Positions 36,385 to 46,760 are shown, counted from the first letter of the stretch. The stretch is 64,000 bases of DNA from Pseudomonas nitroreducens (GCF_014204515.1 NZ_JACHLI010000011.1:1-64000), one strand, 5' to 3'. A program made the numbers and translations. Notes: a model not told the origin generated them from the letters alone.

Positions 36385-37836
36385 CTAGCGTACGACTTTC
36401 AGCCAACCGCCAGGTTTTGGCTGGCCGGTTGGATACAAGTCATTCAATAAACGTATACGATTTATCGAGTCAGTTTGCGGGCCGGATTCGGCCCTCGCGA
36501 ACTCCTCGACAGTCTGCCCGGATTTGACCTGAACGACGGCGATCCGCCGCGGTTGCGCGAGTTTCTGCTCATCGGCACGCATCGGCCGGAAGCTGCGGAT
36601 GACCTGCATGAAGTGGTCATCCTCGCTTTCCAGCGAGGCGCGCCCTTTGACCACACCGATGAACAGGTAGGCGTGGTCCTTCTGGTAGATCACCGCGGCG
36701 CGCCGCGCCGGGTTGCCCGGCACCACGCCGGTGGCGACGTCGAGACCGTTCTGCTGGAAGCTTTCTTCGTTCGATAACCGCCCACCGGCGCCCTTGCGCA
36801 GGTATTCCGCCGGGGTCAGCTGGCCCTCGCGCGGCACCAGCTTCATGCCGATGTAGGCCTGCTGGTCGGCGGTGTAGCCCACCAGCGCGGAGGGCTGGTT
36901 GAGGATGCCCCAGCCGGCCGGGTAGGTCAGGGTGAAGTCCAGTTCCGAGTGGTAGAAGCTCTGCCCACGGCGCACGCCGCTGGCGGCGGAATCGCCGAAG
37001 GGCATGCCGTCGATGGCCTTCAGGTAGCGCTCGACGCCGACTTCGCGCTGGCCGCTGCCAGCCAGCGCCTGGGCCGGGCCGATCACCTGCTTGAGGCGCT
37101 GGTCGTTGTCCGGGTGGGTATCGAACAGGCCGTGGTAGCCGACCGGCTGGGCCGCCTGGCCCTTGCGCGCAGCCTCGTCGCGGGCGAAGTCTTCCTGGTT
37201 CTTCAGCACCCGCACCACCTGGATCATGGCGGTGGGGTCGTAGCCGGCACGGGCCAGGTACTTGGCGCCCAGGCCGTCGGCCTCCAGCTCCATGTCGCGG
37301 CCGTAGCCGCGGACGAAGGCGGTGCCGAGCACGTTGGTCAGGTCGGCGGCGGCGCCGACGCCGGTGCCGATGGCCACGGCCTGGCCGAGAATGCCCCAGG
37401 CGCTGGACTGGCTCTGCTGGCGCACGCTGTGGCGGGCGGTGACGTGGCCGACCTCGTGGCCGAGCACGGCAGCCAGTTCCGCCTCCGAGCCCAGGTAGGC
37501 CATCAGCCCGCGGTGGATATAGATGTAGCCGCCGGGCAGGGCGAAGGCGTTGATGTCGGGGGTGTCGATGACGGTGAAGTGGTATTGCAGGTTGGGCCGG
37601 TCGCCGGCGCGGGCGACCCGCTCGCCGACCTGCTGCACGTAGGCCTGCAGCTTGCCGTCTTCGTAGCGCGGGTATTGCTGGGCGATTTCCTGGCTGTACT
37701 TCTGGCCCATCTCCAGCTCGCCCTCCTCGCTCATCATCACGAAGTCGGACTTGCCGGTGGCCGGGTTGGTGGCGCAGCCGCCGAGCACGCTCAGCGCTGC
37801 CAGCAGGGCCAGGATTCCGAACGAGCGCAAGCTCAT
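36385..37836 (-). CDS. M48 family metallopeptidase lipoprotein
   Basis: 483 aa. A lipobox LGGC at residues 18-21 makes it a lipoprotein. The M48 protease domain has HEVGH near residue 127 (HExxH zinc site) and the third ligand in ELEADGLG near 184, as in LoiP/BepA. A C-terminal extension from about 290 is unlike BepA TPRs and ends in a LysM-like segment (VKSGQTVEEFA...RLLNDLYPTGQPKPGGWLKVV). It likely degrades or helps fold outer-membrane proteins. Its ATG overlaps the nuclease stop (ATGA), so the two are coupled. Confidence 0.9.
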   Translation of the reverse strand: MSLRSFGILALLAALSVLGGCATNPATGKSDFVMMSEEGELEMGQKYSQEIAQQYPRYEDGKLQAYVQQVGERVARAGDRPNLQYHFTVIDTPDINAFALPGGYIYIHRGLMAYLGSEAELAAVLGHEVGHVTARHSVRQQSQSSAWGILGQAVAIGTGVGAAADLTNVLGTAFVRGYGRDMELEADGLGAKYLARAGYDPTAMIQVVRVLKNQEDFARDEAARKGQAAQPVGYHGLFDTHPDNDQRLKQVIGPAQALAGSGQREVGVERYLKAIDGMPFGDSAASGVRRGQSFYHSELDFTLTYPAGWGILNQPSALVGYTADQQAYIGMKLVPREGQLTPAEYLRKGAGGRLSNEESFQQNGLDVATGVVPGNPARRAAVIYQKDHAYLFIGVVKGRASLESEDDHFMQVIRSFRPMRADEQKLAQPRRIAVVQVKSGQTVEEFARAESGPQTDSINRIRLLNDLYPTGQPKPGGWLKVVR

Positions 37837-38645
37837 GGCAATACCTCCATCATCGCCGGGTCGGTCAAGGGCAACATCCAGCGCGCCTGTCCGGGTTTCA
37901 CACCACCGCGCGCGGAGCGGTCGATGACCCAGCCGCGCGCCTCTACCTGTCGACCCTTGAGGTCGCGCAGGGTTGCATCATCGAACTGCTGCACGAGTTT
38001 CGCCTCGATCCGCAGCACCAGCGGGCCGTCGAGATCGATCCACAGGCCGCCGCGATTGCGTTGTATCCGCTCGACCCGTCCGCGCACCAGTGCGAAACCG
38101 CTTTCGTGAAGCTGTTCCGCCGTCTGTACCGGCGACTTCTTCCATAACCCCAACTGGGCGTTACGGGCTTCACGCTCGGCGGCCTGCTGACAGGCGGTGA
38201 GGTCGGTGTTGGGCGCGATAGCTACAAGGTAGCCCAGGCCTTCGGCGAGCAGCCGGGATTCGAGGTTGTTGCCGCGGGCATCGTAGACATGGGCCAGGGT
38301 GCGACCGTACCTGTCGCGGCCCTGTTGGCCGGGTACCAGGCCGACCTCGCCGTCATTGGCCGCCACCAGCGCCTGCAGGCGACGCTGCGCGGCCACGGCG
38401 AAGGGCTCTTCCGGGCGGCCATGGTGGGCCAGCTCGGTGGCGTTCATGCCGATCAGGCGGACGCTGCGGCCATCGGCCAGCTTGAGCGTATCGCCGTCCA
38501 CCACCCGCGCCACGCGCACGGTCTGCACCGCCTCAGGCCGCGGACAGGCAGCGGCGCTGGCGTCCAGGCAGACCAGGGAAAAAAGGCCAGCCATAAAAAA
38601 GGCGCCCACAAGGGACGCCTTTTTCGAGATGCCGTAAAAAACCAT
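37833..38645 (-). CDS. Secreted SNase-like nuclease
   Basis: 270 aa. Signal peptide ends near residue 31 (KKASLVGAFFMAGLFSLVCLDASA). A thermonuclease-type domain follows: VDGDTLKLADGRSVRLIGMNATE near 49-71 (catalytic Asp and Arg region) and DRYGRTLAHVY near 110. The C-terminal 90 residues resemble an OB-like domain. The signal-peptide codons overlap the rpmE terminator hairpin (38596-38625); the ATG at 38645 is kept because it gives a full signal peptide and follows AAAGGACC. A later ATG at 38594 lacks a ribosome-binding site. Confidence 0.85.
   Translation of the reverse strand: MVFYGISKKASLVGAFFMAGLFSLVCLDASAAACPRPEAVQTVRVARVVDGDTLKLADGRSVRLIGMNATELAHHGRPEEPFAVAAQRRLQALVAANDGEVGLVPGQQGRDRYGRTLAHVYDARGNNLESRLLAEGLGYLVAIAPNTDLTACQQAAEREARNAQLGLWKKSPVQTAEQLHESGFALVRGRVERIQRNRGGLWIDLDGPLVLRIEAKLVQQFDDATLRDLKGRQVEARGWVIDRSARGGVKPGQARWMLPLTDPAMMEVLP
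38596..38625 (-). terminator. Terminator of rpmE embedded in the nuclease signal-peptide codons
   Basis: Minus strand AAAAAGGCG, TCCC TTGT GGG, CGCCTTTTTT. It ends 45-74 bp after the rpmE stop and inside the nuclease reading frame (codons 8-17). Confidence 0.8.
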
Positions 38646-38669
38646 ACAGGTCCTTTCCGGAAATCGATC

Positions 38670-38885
38670 TTACTTCTTGGTGCCGAACATGGCGAAGCGC
38701 TGGTTGAAGCGATCGATACGGCCGCCGGTGTCCAGGACTTTCTGCTTGCCGGTGTAGAACGGGTGGCATTCGGAGCAGACGTCCAGGTGGATGCCTTTGC
38801 ACAGGGTCGAACGGGTCTTGATCACGTTGCCGCAGCTGCAGGTGGCTTCGATGTCTTCGTACGCGGGATGGATTTCCGGTTTCAT
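38670..38885 (-). CDS. rpmE: 50S ribosomal protein L31 (zinc-binding type)
   Basis: 71 aa. Cysteines C16, C18, C37 and C40 (CSC, CSEC) form the zinc site of the C+ form of L31, the form replaced by the C- paralogue under zinc limitation in many bacteria. L31 bridges the 50S and 30S subunits. The gene is divergent from priA. Its terminator lies in the next gene. Confidence 0.97.
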   Translation of the reverse strand: MKPEIHPAYEDIEATCSCGNVIKTRSTLCKGIHLDVCSECHPFYTGKQKVLDTGGRIDRFNQRFAMFGTKK

Positions 38886-39102
38886 GGTCTCTTCCTCTCA
38901 GTGGTGTGCCGCCACCCAGTCTCTGGCAGAAGCCGAGCCACAGCCATCAAGGACTGCAGGCGGGATCTTTTACCGGGCACCGCACGGAAATTAAGGGCGT
39001 GGATCATACCAGAGATCGTTTTCAACGCAAGATCAGGCATGACCGACCGTCGCATCGCCCATGCTACCATCCAACGCTTCCCGCCGCCCCGGAATCCGTC
39101 GC

Positions 39103-41322
39103 GTGCCCGCACCCGCCATCCTGCGTCTCGCCCTGCCCTCGCCGCTGCGCCGCCTGTTCGATTACCTGCCCCCGCGCGGGGTCGATGTGGCACGCCTGCA
39201 GCCTGGCGTGCGCCTGCGCGTACCGTTCGGCCGCCGCGAGATGGTCGGCGTGCTGGTGGACAAGGTGGAGACCTCCGACGTCCCGGCGGACAAGCTGCGC
39301 CCGGCCCTGGCCGTGCTCGACCGCGAGCCGCCGATGCCCACGCACCTGCTGGAGCTGTGCCGCTGGACGGCGCAGTACTACCAGCACAGCCTGGGCGACA
39401 CCTTTTCCTGGGCACTGCCCAACCTGCTGCGCCAGGGTGAACCGGCCGAGGCGCGCCAGCAGCGTTTCTGGCACGCCGAACCCGGCGCCCGCGAGGACGA
39501 TTCGCGCCTGGCCCGCGCACCGCGCCAGCGCGAGACGCTGAAAATCCTCAAGCAGCACCCCCACGGCGTCGCCCACGACCTGCTCAGCCAGTTGCAGATC
39601 AACAAGGACAGCCTCGACCTGCTGCAGGAAAAAGGCCTGGTCTCCCTGGAGGTGCGCGTACACAGCGTGGCGCCGCACCACGGCCCGTGGCTGGCGCAGG
39701 CGGAACTGCCGCTCAACGCCGAGCAGCGCGCCGCCTTCGAGTCGGTGCGCGCCGGCTTCGGCAGCTTCCACGGCTTCCTGCTGGCCGGCGTCACCGGCAG
39801 CGGCAAGACCGAGGTCTACCTGCAGTTGATCCGCGAGACCCTGGAGGCCGGCAAGCAGGCGCTGGTGCTGATCCCCGAGATCAACCTCGGGCCGCAGACC
39901 CTGAGCCGCTTCGAGCGCCGTTTCAACGCGCGCATCGCCCTGCTGCACTCCGCGCTGACCGACCGCGAACGCCTCGACGCCTGGCTCGCCGCCCGCGATG
40001 GCGAGGCGGACATCATCATCGGCACCCGCTCGGCGCTGTTCACCCCGATGAAGAATCCCGGGCTGATCATCATCGACGAGGAACACGACGCTTCCTATAA
40101 ACAGCAGGAAGGCCTGCGCTACCACGCCCGCGACCTGGCCATGGTGCGCGCGCGGCTGGAGAACGTGCCGATCCTGCTCGGCTCCGCCACGCCGGCGCTG
40201 GAAAGCCTGCACAACGCCCAGAGCGGCCGCTACGGCCTGCTGCGCCTGACCCAGCGCGCCGGCGGCGCGCACCAGCCGAAATTCCAGCGCCTGGACGTGA
40301 AGAGCCTGCCGCTGGATTCGGGCATCTCCATGCCGCTGCAGCGCTCGATCAAGGAAACCCTGGCCGCCGGCCAGCAGGTGCTGGTCTACCTGAACCGCCG
40401 CGGCTTCGCCCCGACCCTGCTGTGCCACGACTGCGGCTGGATCAGCCAGTGCCCGCGCTGCGATGCGCGGATGACCGTGCACCAGGGCAGCGGCGAGCTG
40501 CGCTGCCACCACTGCGACCACCGCGAGCGACCGCCGCGCAACTGCCCCAAGTGCGGCACGGTGGACCTGCGCCCGGTGGGCGCCGGTACCGAGCGCGCCG
40601 AGGAGCGCCTGCGCATCCTCTTCCCGGATTACCCGGTGCTGCGCATCGACCGCGACAGCACCTCGCGCAAGCACGCCATGCGCGACCTGTTCGCCACCAT
40701 CAATAAAGGCGAGCCGTGCATCCTGGTCGGCACGCAGATGCTCGCCAAGGGTCACCACTTCCCGCGCGTCACCCTGGTGGCGATCCTCGATGCCGACGGC
40801 GGGCTGTTCTCCGCCGACTTCCGCGCCAGCGAGCGCATGGCCCAGCAGATCGTCCAGGTCGCCGGCCGCGCCGGGCGCGCCGAGGAACCGGGCCGCGTGC
40901 TGATCCAGACGCACCTGGCCGACCATCCGCTGCTGGTGCAGCTCACCGAGCAGGGCTACTTCGCCTTCGCCGACCAGGCCCTCACCGAACGCCGCTCCGC
41001 CGGACTGCCACCGTTCTCGCACCTCGCGCTACTGCGCGCCGAGGCGCACAAACCGGGGCAGGCAGAGGGCTTCCTCGACGAAGCCTGCGCCGAAGCCGAA
41101 CGCCTGCAGGCCACGCTGGGCCAGGACGTGGAGCTCCTCGGCCCGGTGCCGGCGCCCATGGAACGCCGCGCCGGCCGCTACCGCGCCCAGCTGCTGCTGA
41201 TGAGCCCGGCCCGCGCGCCATTGCACCGCCTGCTCACACCCTGGCTGCAGACGCTCGAAGGCATGCCCAGCGGCCGGCAGGTGCGCTGGTCGCTGGACGT
41301 GGACCCGATCGACCTGTTCTAG
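39103..41322 (+). CDS. priA: Primosomal replication helicase PriA
   Basis: 739 aa from the GTG at 39103, the length I recall for P. aeruginosa PriA; an ATG at 39061 would add 14 atypical residues. 3'-DNA-end-binding domain about 1-100; helicase core with Walker A GVTGSGKTE near 225, DEEH near 320 and motif VI QVAGRAGRA near 596. Eight cysteines in four pairs (CHDC, CPRC, CHHC, CPKC, about 436-482) bind two zinc ions. PriA restarts collapsed replication forks by loading DnaB. A heptamer-repeat hairpin follows its stop. Confidence 0.95.
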   Translation: MPAPAILRLALPSPLRRLFDYLPPRGVDVARLQPGVRLRVPFGRREMVGVLVDKVETSDVPADKLRPALAVLDREPPMPTHLLELCRWTAQYYQHSLGDTFSWALPNLLRQGEPAEARQQRFWHAEPGAREDDSRLARAPRQRETLKILKQHPHGVAHDLLSQLQINKDSLDLLQEKGLVSLEVRVHSVAPHHGPWLAQAELPLNAEQRAAFESVRAGFGSFHGFLLAGVTGSGKTEVYLQLIRETLEAGKQALVLIPEINLGPQTLSRFERRFNARIALLHSALTDRERLDAWLAARDGEADIIIGTRSALFTPMKNPGLIIIDEEHDASYKQQEGLRYHARDLAMVRARLENVPILLGSATPALESLHNAQSGRYGLLRLTQRAGGAHQPKFQRLDVKSLPLDSGISMPLQRSIKETLAAGQQVLVYLNRRGFAPTLLCHDCGWISQCPRCDARMTVHQGSGELRCHHCDHRERPPRNCPKCGTVDLRPVGAGTERAEERLRILFPDYPVLRIDRDSTSRKHAMRDLFATINKGEPCILVGTQMLAKGHHFPRVTLVAILDADGGLFSADFRASERMAQQIVQVAGRAGRAEEPGRVLIQTHLADHPLLVQLTEQGYFAFADQALTERRSAGLPPFSHLALLRAEAHKPGQAEGFLDEACAEAERLQATLGQDVELLGPVPAPMERRAGRYRAQLLLMSPARAPLHRLLTPWLQTLEGMPSGRQVRWSLDVDPIDLF

Positions 41323-41324
41323 AA

Positions 41325-41437
41325 AAGCGGCTGCAGGCGGCAAGCGACAGGCTGCAGGTAAAAGCGCGAGCCATGGCAGAAATCAAGGTCTGACAGAGCT
41401 TTTGCCTGTAGCCTGCAGCCTGCAGCTTGCCGCTCCC
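41325..41437. repeat. Heptamer-repeat hairpin (family E) 3' of priA
   Basis: Left half of GGCTGCA/GGCGGCA-type units (41327-41360) pairs with right half GCCTGTA, GCCTGCA, GCCTGCA, GCTTGCC (41404-41432). It begins directly after the priA stop and precedes argS. Confidence 0.8.
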
Positions 41438-41517
41438 CCTTCGGGGGCCGATAATGCGCGGTTCTGAGCCCGATAACCGGTCGCGCGCGCCGGATGCACG
41501 CGAGCACGGAGAAAACC

Positions 41518-43257
41518 ATGAAAGACACGATTCGCCACCTGATCCAGCAAGCCCTTGTCAGCCTCACCGAAGACGGCACCCTGCCGGCCGGCCTGACGCC
41601 CGACATCCAGGTGGAGAACACCAAGGACCGAACCCACGGCGACTTCGCCAGCAACATCGCCATGATGCTGGCCAAGCCGGCCGGCATGAAACCGCGCGAC
41701 CTGGCCACCAAGCTGGTCGAAGCGCTGCCGCAGAGCCCGGAAGTGGCCAAGGTCGAGATCGCCGGCCCCGGCTTCCTGAACTTCTTCCAGGACCAGGCCT
41801 GGCTCGCCGCCAGCCTCGACAAGGCCCTGGCCGACGGCCACATCGGCGTACGCAAGGCCGGCCCTGAGCAGCGCGTGGTGGTGGACCTGTCCTCGCCGAA
41901 CCTGGCCAAAGAGATGCACGTCGGCCACCTGCGCTCGACCATCATCGGCGACGCCGTCAGCCGCGTGCTGGAGTTCCTCGGCGATACCGTGATCCGCCAG
42001 AACCACGTGGGTGACTGGGGCACCCAGTTCGGCATGCTGCTGGCCTACCTGGAAGAACAGCCGGTGGACGCCCAGGCCGAACTGCACGACCTGGAAGTCT
42101 TCTACCGCGCCGCCAAGAAGCGCTTCGACGAGTCCCCCGAGTTCGCCGACCGCGCCCGTGAGCTGGTGGTGAAGCTGCAGGCCAACGATCCCAAGTGCAT
42201 GGCCCTGTGGACCCGCTTCAACGACATCTCCCTGTCGCACTGCCAGAAGGTCTACGACCTGCTGGGCGTGAAACTGACCATGGCCGACGTGAAGGGCGAG
42301 AGCGCCTACAACGACGACCTCGCCCAGGTAGTGGCCGACCTCACCGCCAAGGGCCTGCTGGTCGAGAGCGACGGCGCCCTGTGCGTGTTCCTCGACGAAT
42401 TCAAGAACGCCGAAGGCGAGCCGCTGCCGGTGATCGTGCAGAAGGCCGGCGGCGGCTACCTCTACGCCACTACCGACCTGGCCGCCATGCGCTACCGCCA
42501 CAAGGTGCTGCACGCCGACCGCGTGCTGTACTTCGTCGACCAGCGCCAGGCCCTGCACTTCCAGCAGGTGTTCGAAGTCGCCCGCCGCGCCGGCTTCGTC
42601 CCGGCCAGCATGGAGCTGGAGCACATGGGCTTCGGTACCATGAACGGCGCCGACGGCAAGCCGTTCAAGACCCGCGATGGCGGCACCGTGAAGCTGATCG
42701 ACCTGCTGATCGAAGCCGAGGAGCGCGCCTACACCCTGGTGAAGGCCAAGAACCCCGACTTCAGCGAACAGGACCTGCGCCAGATCGCCCATGCCGTCGG
42801 CATCGGCGCGGTGAAGTACGCCGACCTGTCCAAGCACCGCACCAGCGACTACAGCTTCAACTTCGACCTGATGCTGAGCTTCGAAGGCAACACCGCGCCG
42901 TACCTGCTCTATGCGTACACCCGCGTGGCGAGCATCTTCCGCAAGCTGGGCAAGGGCTATGACGAAGTCGGTGGCAGGATCGTCCTGCAGCAACCGCAGG
43001 AAATCGCCCTGGCCGCGCAGCTGGCGCAGTTCGCCGACCTGCTCAACAACGTGGCCGTGAAGGGTGTCCCGCACATCCTCTGCGCCTACCTGTACGAGCT
43101 GGCCGGCCTGTTCTCCAGCTTCTACGAGCACTGCCCGATCCTCACCGCCGAAGACCCGGCGCAACAGGAGAGCCGCCTGCGCCTTGCCGCGCTGACCGGC
43201 CGCACCCTCAAGCAGGGCCTGGAGCTGCTGGGCCTGGAAACCCTGGAGCGCATGTAA
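41518..43257 (+). CDS. argS: Arginyl-tRNA synthetase
   Basis: 579 aa class Ia synthetase. N-terminal tRNA D-loop-binding domain (residues about 1-85), HIGH-type motif HVGH in SSPNLAKEMHVGHLRST near 128-144, no canonical KMSKS (normal for ArgRS, with MNGADGKPFKTRDGG as its functional stand-in near 381), and the helical anticodon-binding DALR domain at the C-terminus. It charges tRNA-Arg and needs tRNA for activation. The ATG at 41518 follows CGGAGAAAACC. The SPOR gene begins 6 bp after it. Confidence 0.97.
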   Translation: MKDTIRHLIQQALVSLTEDGTLPAGLTPDIQVENTKDRTHGDFASNIAMMLAKPAGMKPRDLATKLVEALPQSPEVAKVEIAGPGFLNFFQDQAWLAASLDKALADGHIGVRKAGPEQRVVVDLSSPNLAKEMHVGHLRSTIIGDAVSRVLEFLGDTVIRQNHVGDWGTQFGMLLAYLEEQPVDAQAELHDLEVFYRAAKKRFDESPEFADRARELVVKLQANDPKCMALWTRFNDISLSHCQKVYDLLGVKLTMADVKGESAYNDDLAQVVADLTAKGLLVESDGALCVFLDEFKNAEGEPLPVIVQKAGGGYLYATTDLAAMRYRHKVLHADRVLYFVDQRQALHFQQVFEVARRAGFVPASMELEHMGFGTMNGADGKPFKTRDGGTVKLIDLLIEAEERAYTLVKAKNPDFSEQDLRQIAHAVGIGAVKYADLSKHRTSDYSFNFDLMLSFEGNTAPYLLYAYTRVASIFRKLGKGYDEVGGRIVLQQPQEIALAAQLAQFADLLNNVAVKGVPHILCAYLYELAGLFSSFYEHCPILTAEDPAQQESRLRLAALTGRTLKQGLELLGLETLERM

Positions 43258-43263
43258 GCACCC

Positions 43264-44073
43264 ATGGCGAAGAAGAAACCCGCTCCCAAGCGCGGCGCCA
43301 GCCGCTACCAGGCCCCGGCCAAGAAGACATCGGTCCCCGGCTGGGTCTGGCTGGTCGCCGGCCTGGCCATCGGCGGCTTCATCATGTTCCTGATGAAGCT
43401 GGAGCCGGGTCGCAACGACGTCAAGCGCGAGAAGCCGGAGACGGCCAAGACCGTGGTCGGCTCCAACAAGCCCTCCGGCACCGTGCAACCGCAGCAACCC
43501 GCCGCGCCCACCGGGGTGAAGCCCAAGTACGACTTCTACACCCTGCTGCCGGGCTCGGAAGTCGCGGTGCCGCCGGATGCCGTGCCGCCGCCGGCGCAGG
43601 CGCAGAAACCGCAGACGCCGCCCACCGTGGTGGCGACCAAGGAAGAAGCCGAGAAGATCGACACCCAGCGCGCCCTGGCTGCGCTGAGCGGGCAGAACCC
43701 GCCGCCACCGGCGGTGGTCAAGCCGGCGACGGCCACCACGACGCCCGCGACCCAGGTCGCCAGCGCGCAGAAGCAGACGCCGGCCAGTGATGCTGCAGCG
43801 GCCAAGCCGACGCCACCGCCAGCCGTCGCTGCGACCCAGTACTACCTGCAGGCCGGCTCGTTCCGCAAACAGACCGACGCCGACCACCTGCGTGCGCAGA
43901 TCATCATGATGGGCCAGAACGCCCGCGTGGAGTCCGGCACCGTGCGCGACGAAACCTGGTACCGGGTGATGGTCGGCCCCTATGGCGACCGCACCAAGGC
44001 TTCCGCCGCGCAGAAACAACTGGCCGGCAACGGCTTCAGCAACCTGCTGTTACAGCAGCGCCAGACGAGATAG
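43264..44073 (+). CDS. SPOR-domain inner-membrane protein
   Basis: 269 aa bitopic protein: basic cytoplasmic N-terminus (MAKKKPAPKRGASRY), one helix about 26-45 (GWVWLVAGLAIGGFIMFLM), a long Pro/Ala/Lys-rich periplasmic linker (50-190), and a C-terminal SPOR domain about 193-265 (YYLQAGSFRKQTDADHLRAQIIMMG). SPOR domains bind denuded septal peptidoglycan, so it is probably FtsN-like and located at the division site. It lies 6 bp after argS, as in PAO1. Confidence 0.9.
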   Translation: MAKKKPAPKRGASRYQAPAKKTSVPGWVWLVAGLAIGGFIMFLMKLEPGRNDVKREKPETAKTVVGSNKPSGTVQPQQPAAPTGVKPKYDFYTLLPGSEVAVPPDAVPPPAQAQKPQTPPTVVATKEEAEKIDTQRALAALSGQNPPPPAVVKPATATTTPATQVASAQKQTPASDAAAAKPTPPPAVAATQYYLQAGSFRKQTDADHLRAQIIMMGQNARVESGTVRDETWYRVMVGPYGDRTKASAAQKQLAGNGFSNLLLQQRQTR

Positions 44074-44213
44074 AGCGGCTGCAGGCGGCAGGCTCCAGGC
44101 GGCAGGTCAAAGCAGCCTGTAGCCTGTAGCCGTGCCGCTTAGCCTGTAGCCTGCCGCCTGAAGCCTGCCGCCGTTTTAGCCTGCAGCCTGTCGCCTGAAG
44201 CCTGCCGCCGCAG
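44074..44213. repeat. Heptamer-repeat hairpin (family E) 3' of the SPOR gene
   Basis: Degenerate tandem heptamers GCCTGNN (GCCTGTA GCCTGTA ... GCCTGCC GCCTGAA GCCTGCC GCC) with an inverted start (GGCTGCAGGCGGCAGG). It is the longest member of the family here. Confidence 0.85.
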
Positions 44214-44220
44214 TTCTTCC

Positions 44221-44249
44221 CTTGAATCGCGCCAGCCTCGTCCCCATCT
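44221..44249 (+). promoter_or_regulatory. Sigma-32 heat-shock promoter of hslVU
   Basis: CTTGAA at 44221-44226, a 15-bp spacer and CCCCATCT at 44242-44249 match the RpoH consensus (CTTGAA, 11-16 bp, CCCCATNT). It lies 47 bp before the hslV start. Confidence 0.85.
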
Positions 44250-44295
44250 GACTCTGCATTCGGGCACAAAGCCCCGCTAGTGTGGAGTAAGACCC

Positions 44296-44832
44296 TTGAC
44301 CACCATCGTATCTGTCCGCCGCAATGGCAAAGTCGTCATGGGCGGCGACGGCCAGGTTTCCCTGGGCAACACCGTGATGAAAGGCAACGCGAAGAAAGTC
44401 CGTCGCCTGTACCACGGTGAAGTACTGGCCGGCTTCGCCGGCGCCACCGCCGATGCCTTCACCCTCTTCGAACGCTTCGAGCAGCAGCTGGAAAAACACC
44501 AGGGCCACCTGGTGCGCGCCGCTGTCGAGCTGGCCAAGGACTGGCGTACCGATCGTTCCCTCAGCCGCCTGGAAGCCATGCTGGCGGTAGCCAACAAGGA
44601 CGCATCGCTGATCATCACCGGCAACGGCGACGTGGTCGAACCCGAGCATGGCCTGATCGCCATGGGTTCGGGCGGCGGCTTCGCTCAGGCCGCGGCGCTG
44701 GCCCTGCTGCAGAAAGGCAGCGACGAGATGAGCGCCCGCGAGATCGCCGAGACCGCACTGAACATCGCCGGCTCCATCTGCGTGTTCACCAACCAGAACC
44801 TGACCCTTGAGGAGCTCGACAGCGCCGTCTGA
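44296..44832 (+). CDS. hslV: HslV protease subunit (ClpQ)
   Basis: 178 aa. It starts with TTG (no in-frame ATG gives the conserved N-terminus), with GGAG 8 bp upstream. After Met removal the catalytic Thr1 begins TTIVSVRRNGKVVMGGDGQVSLG, the proteasome-beta-like fold. Lys33-region (NAKKVRR) and the Ser/Gly loop GSGGGFAQAAALALL are present. HslV forms a double hexamer driven by HslU to degrade SulA, RpoH and misfolded proteins. It is heat-shock regulated by the adjoining sigma-32 promoter and is in an operon with hslU (27 bp). Confidence 0.97.
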   Translation: MTTIVSVRRNGKVVMGGDGQVSLGNTVMKGNAKKVRRLYHGEVLAGFAGATADAFTLFERFEQQLEKHQGHLVRAAVELAKDWRTDRSLSRLEAMLAVANKDASLIITGNGDVVEPEHGLIAMGSGGGFAQAAALALLQKGSDEMSAREIAETALNIAGSICVFTNQNLTLEELDSAV

Positions 44833-44859
44833 GCGCTGTCGTTCCGGAGTAGCCAGTCA

Positions 44860-46203
<1,344 letters not shown>

Positions 46204-46281
46204 CAGCAGTAGCAAGCGACAAGCTGCAAGCGGTAAGCAAAACACCGCTTGCAGCTTGCGGCTTTCAGCTCGGAGCTTTCA
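46204..46281. repeat. Heptamer-repeat hairpin (family E) 3' of hslU
   Basis: Units AGCGACA AGCTGCA AGCGGTA AGC pair with GCTTGCA GCTTGCG GCTTTCA GCT. The ribosome-binding site of the next gene lies at its right edge. Confidence 0.8.
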
Positions 46282-46282
46282 G

Positions 46283-46654
46283 ATGCACATCCCCTCCGCC
46301 ATCAAGCTGCACAAGGCCTCGAAGAAGCTGTCGCTGACCTACGGGGAGCAGTCGTACGAGCTGCCCGCAGAATTCCTGCGCGTGCATTCGCCGTCGGCGG
46401 AAGTCCAGGGCCACGGCAATCCGGTGCTGCAGGTGGGCAAGCTGAACGTCGGCCTGAGCAACATCGAGCCGGCCGGGCAGTACGCGCTCAAATTGACCTT
46501 CGACGACGGCCACGACAGCGGGCTGTTCACCTGGGATTACCTCTACGAGCTGTGCCAACGCCAGGACGAAATGTGGGCCGACTACCTGGCGCAGCTGGAG
46601 AAGGCCGGCAAGTCGCGCGATCCGTCGGAGTCCGTGGTCAGGTTGATGCTTTAG
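46283..46654 (+). CDS. DUF971 family protein
   Basis: 123 aa. The DUF971/GBBH-like N-terminal domain covers residues about 5-95 (IKLHKASKKLSLTYGEQSYELPAEFLRVHSPSAEVQGHG, then WDYLYELCQRQDEMWADYLAQLE). This domain is found at the N-terminus of gamma-butyrobetaine hydroxylases and alone in many proteobacteria, where its role is unknown. It lacks a catalytic dioxygenase domain. GGAG sits 8 bp before the ATG. The gene follows hslU, as in PAO1. Confidence 0.88.
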   Translation: MHIPSAIKLHKASKKLSLTYGEQSYELPAEFLRVHSPSAEVQGHGNPVLQVGKLNVGLSNIEPAGQYALKLTFDDGHDSGLFTWDYLYELCQRQDEMWADYLAQLEKAGKSRDPSESVVRLML

Positions 46655-46688
46655 GAAAAACGCCCCAGAGCGTCGTCTTTCCCAACTG

Positions 46689-46760
46689 CGTAGGAGCGGA
46701 CTCCGTCCGCGATCGGTCCAGCTCCACGCCAACCACATCGCGGATGAATCCGCTCCTACG
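46689..46760. repeat. REP-type inverted pair (family A)
   Basis: Units at 46689-46713 and 46737-46760; the second is a diverged copy with GGATGAATCC in place of GGACGGAGTCC. 3' of the DUF971 gene. Confidence 0.88.

Noticed and set aside
38592..38594. ATG at 38594 as the nuclease start
   Set aside because: It directly follows the terminator T-run with no ribosome-binding site and would remove the basic n-region of the signal peptide.
41383..44019. 878-codon open frame antisense to argS and the SPOR gene
   Set aside because: Shadow of two well-identified genes; no start context or domain.
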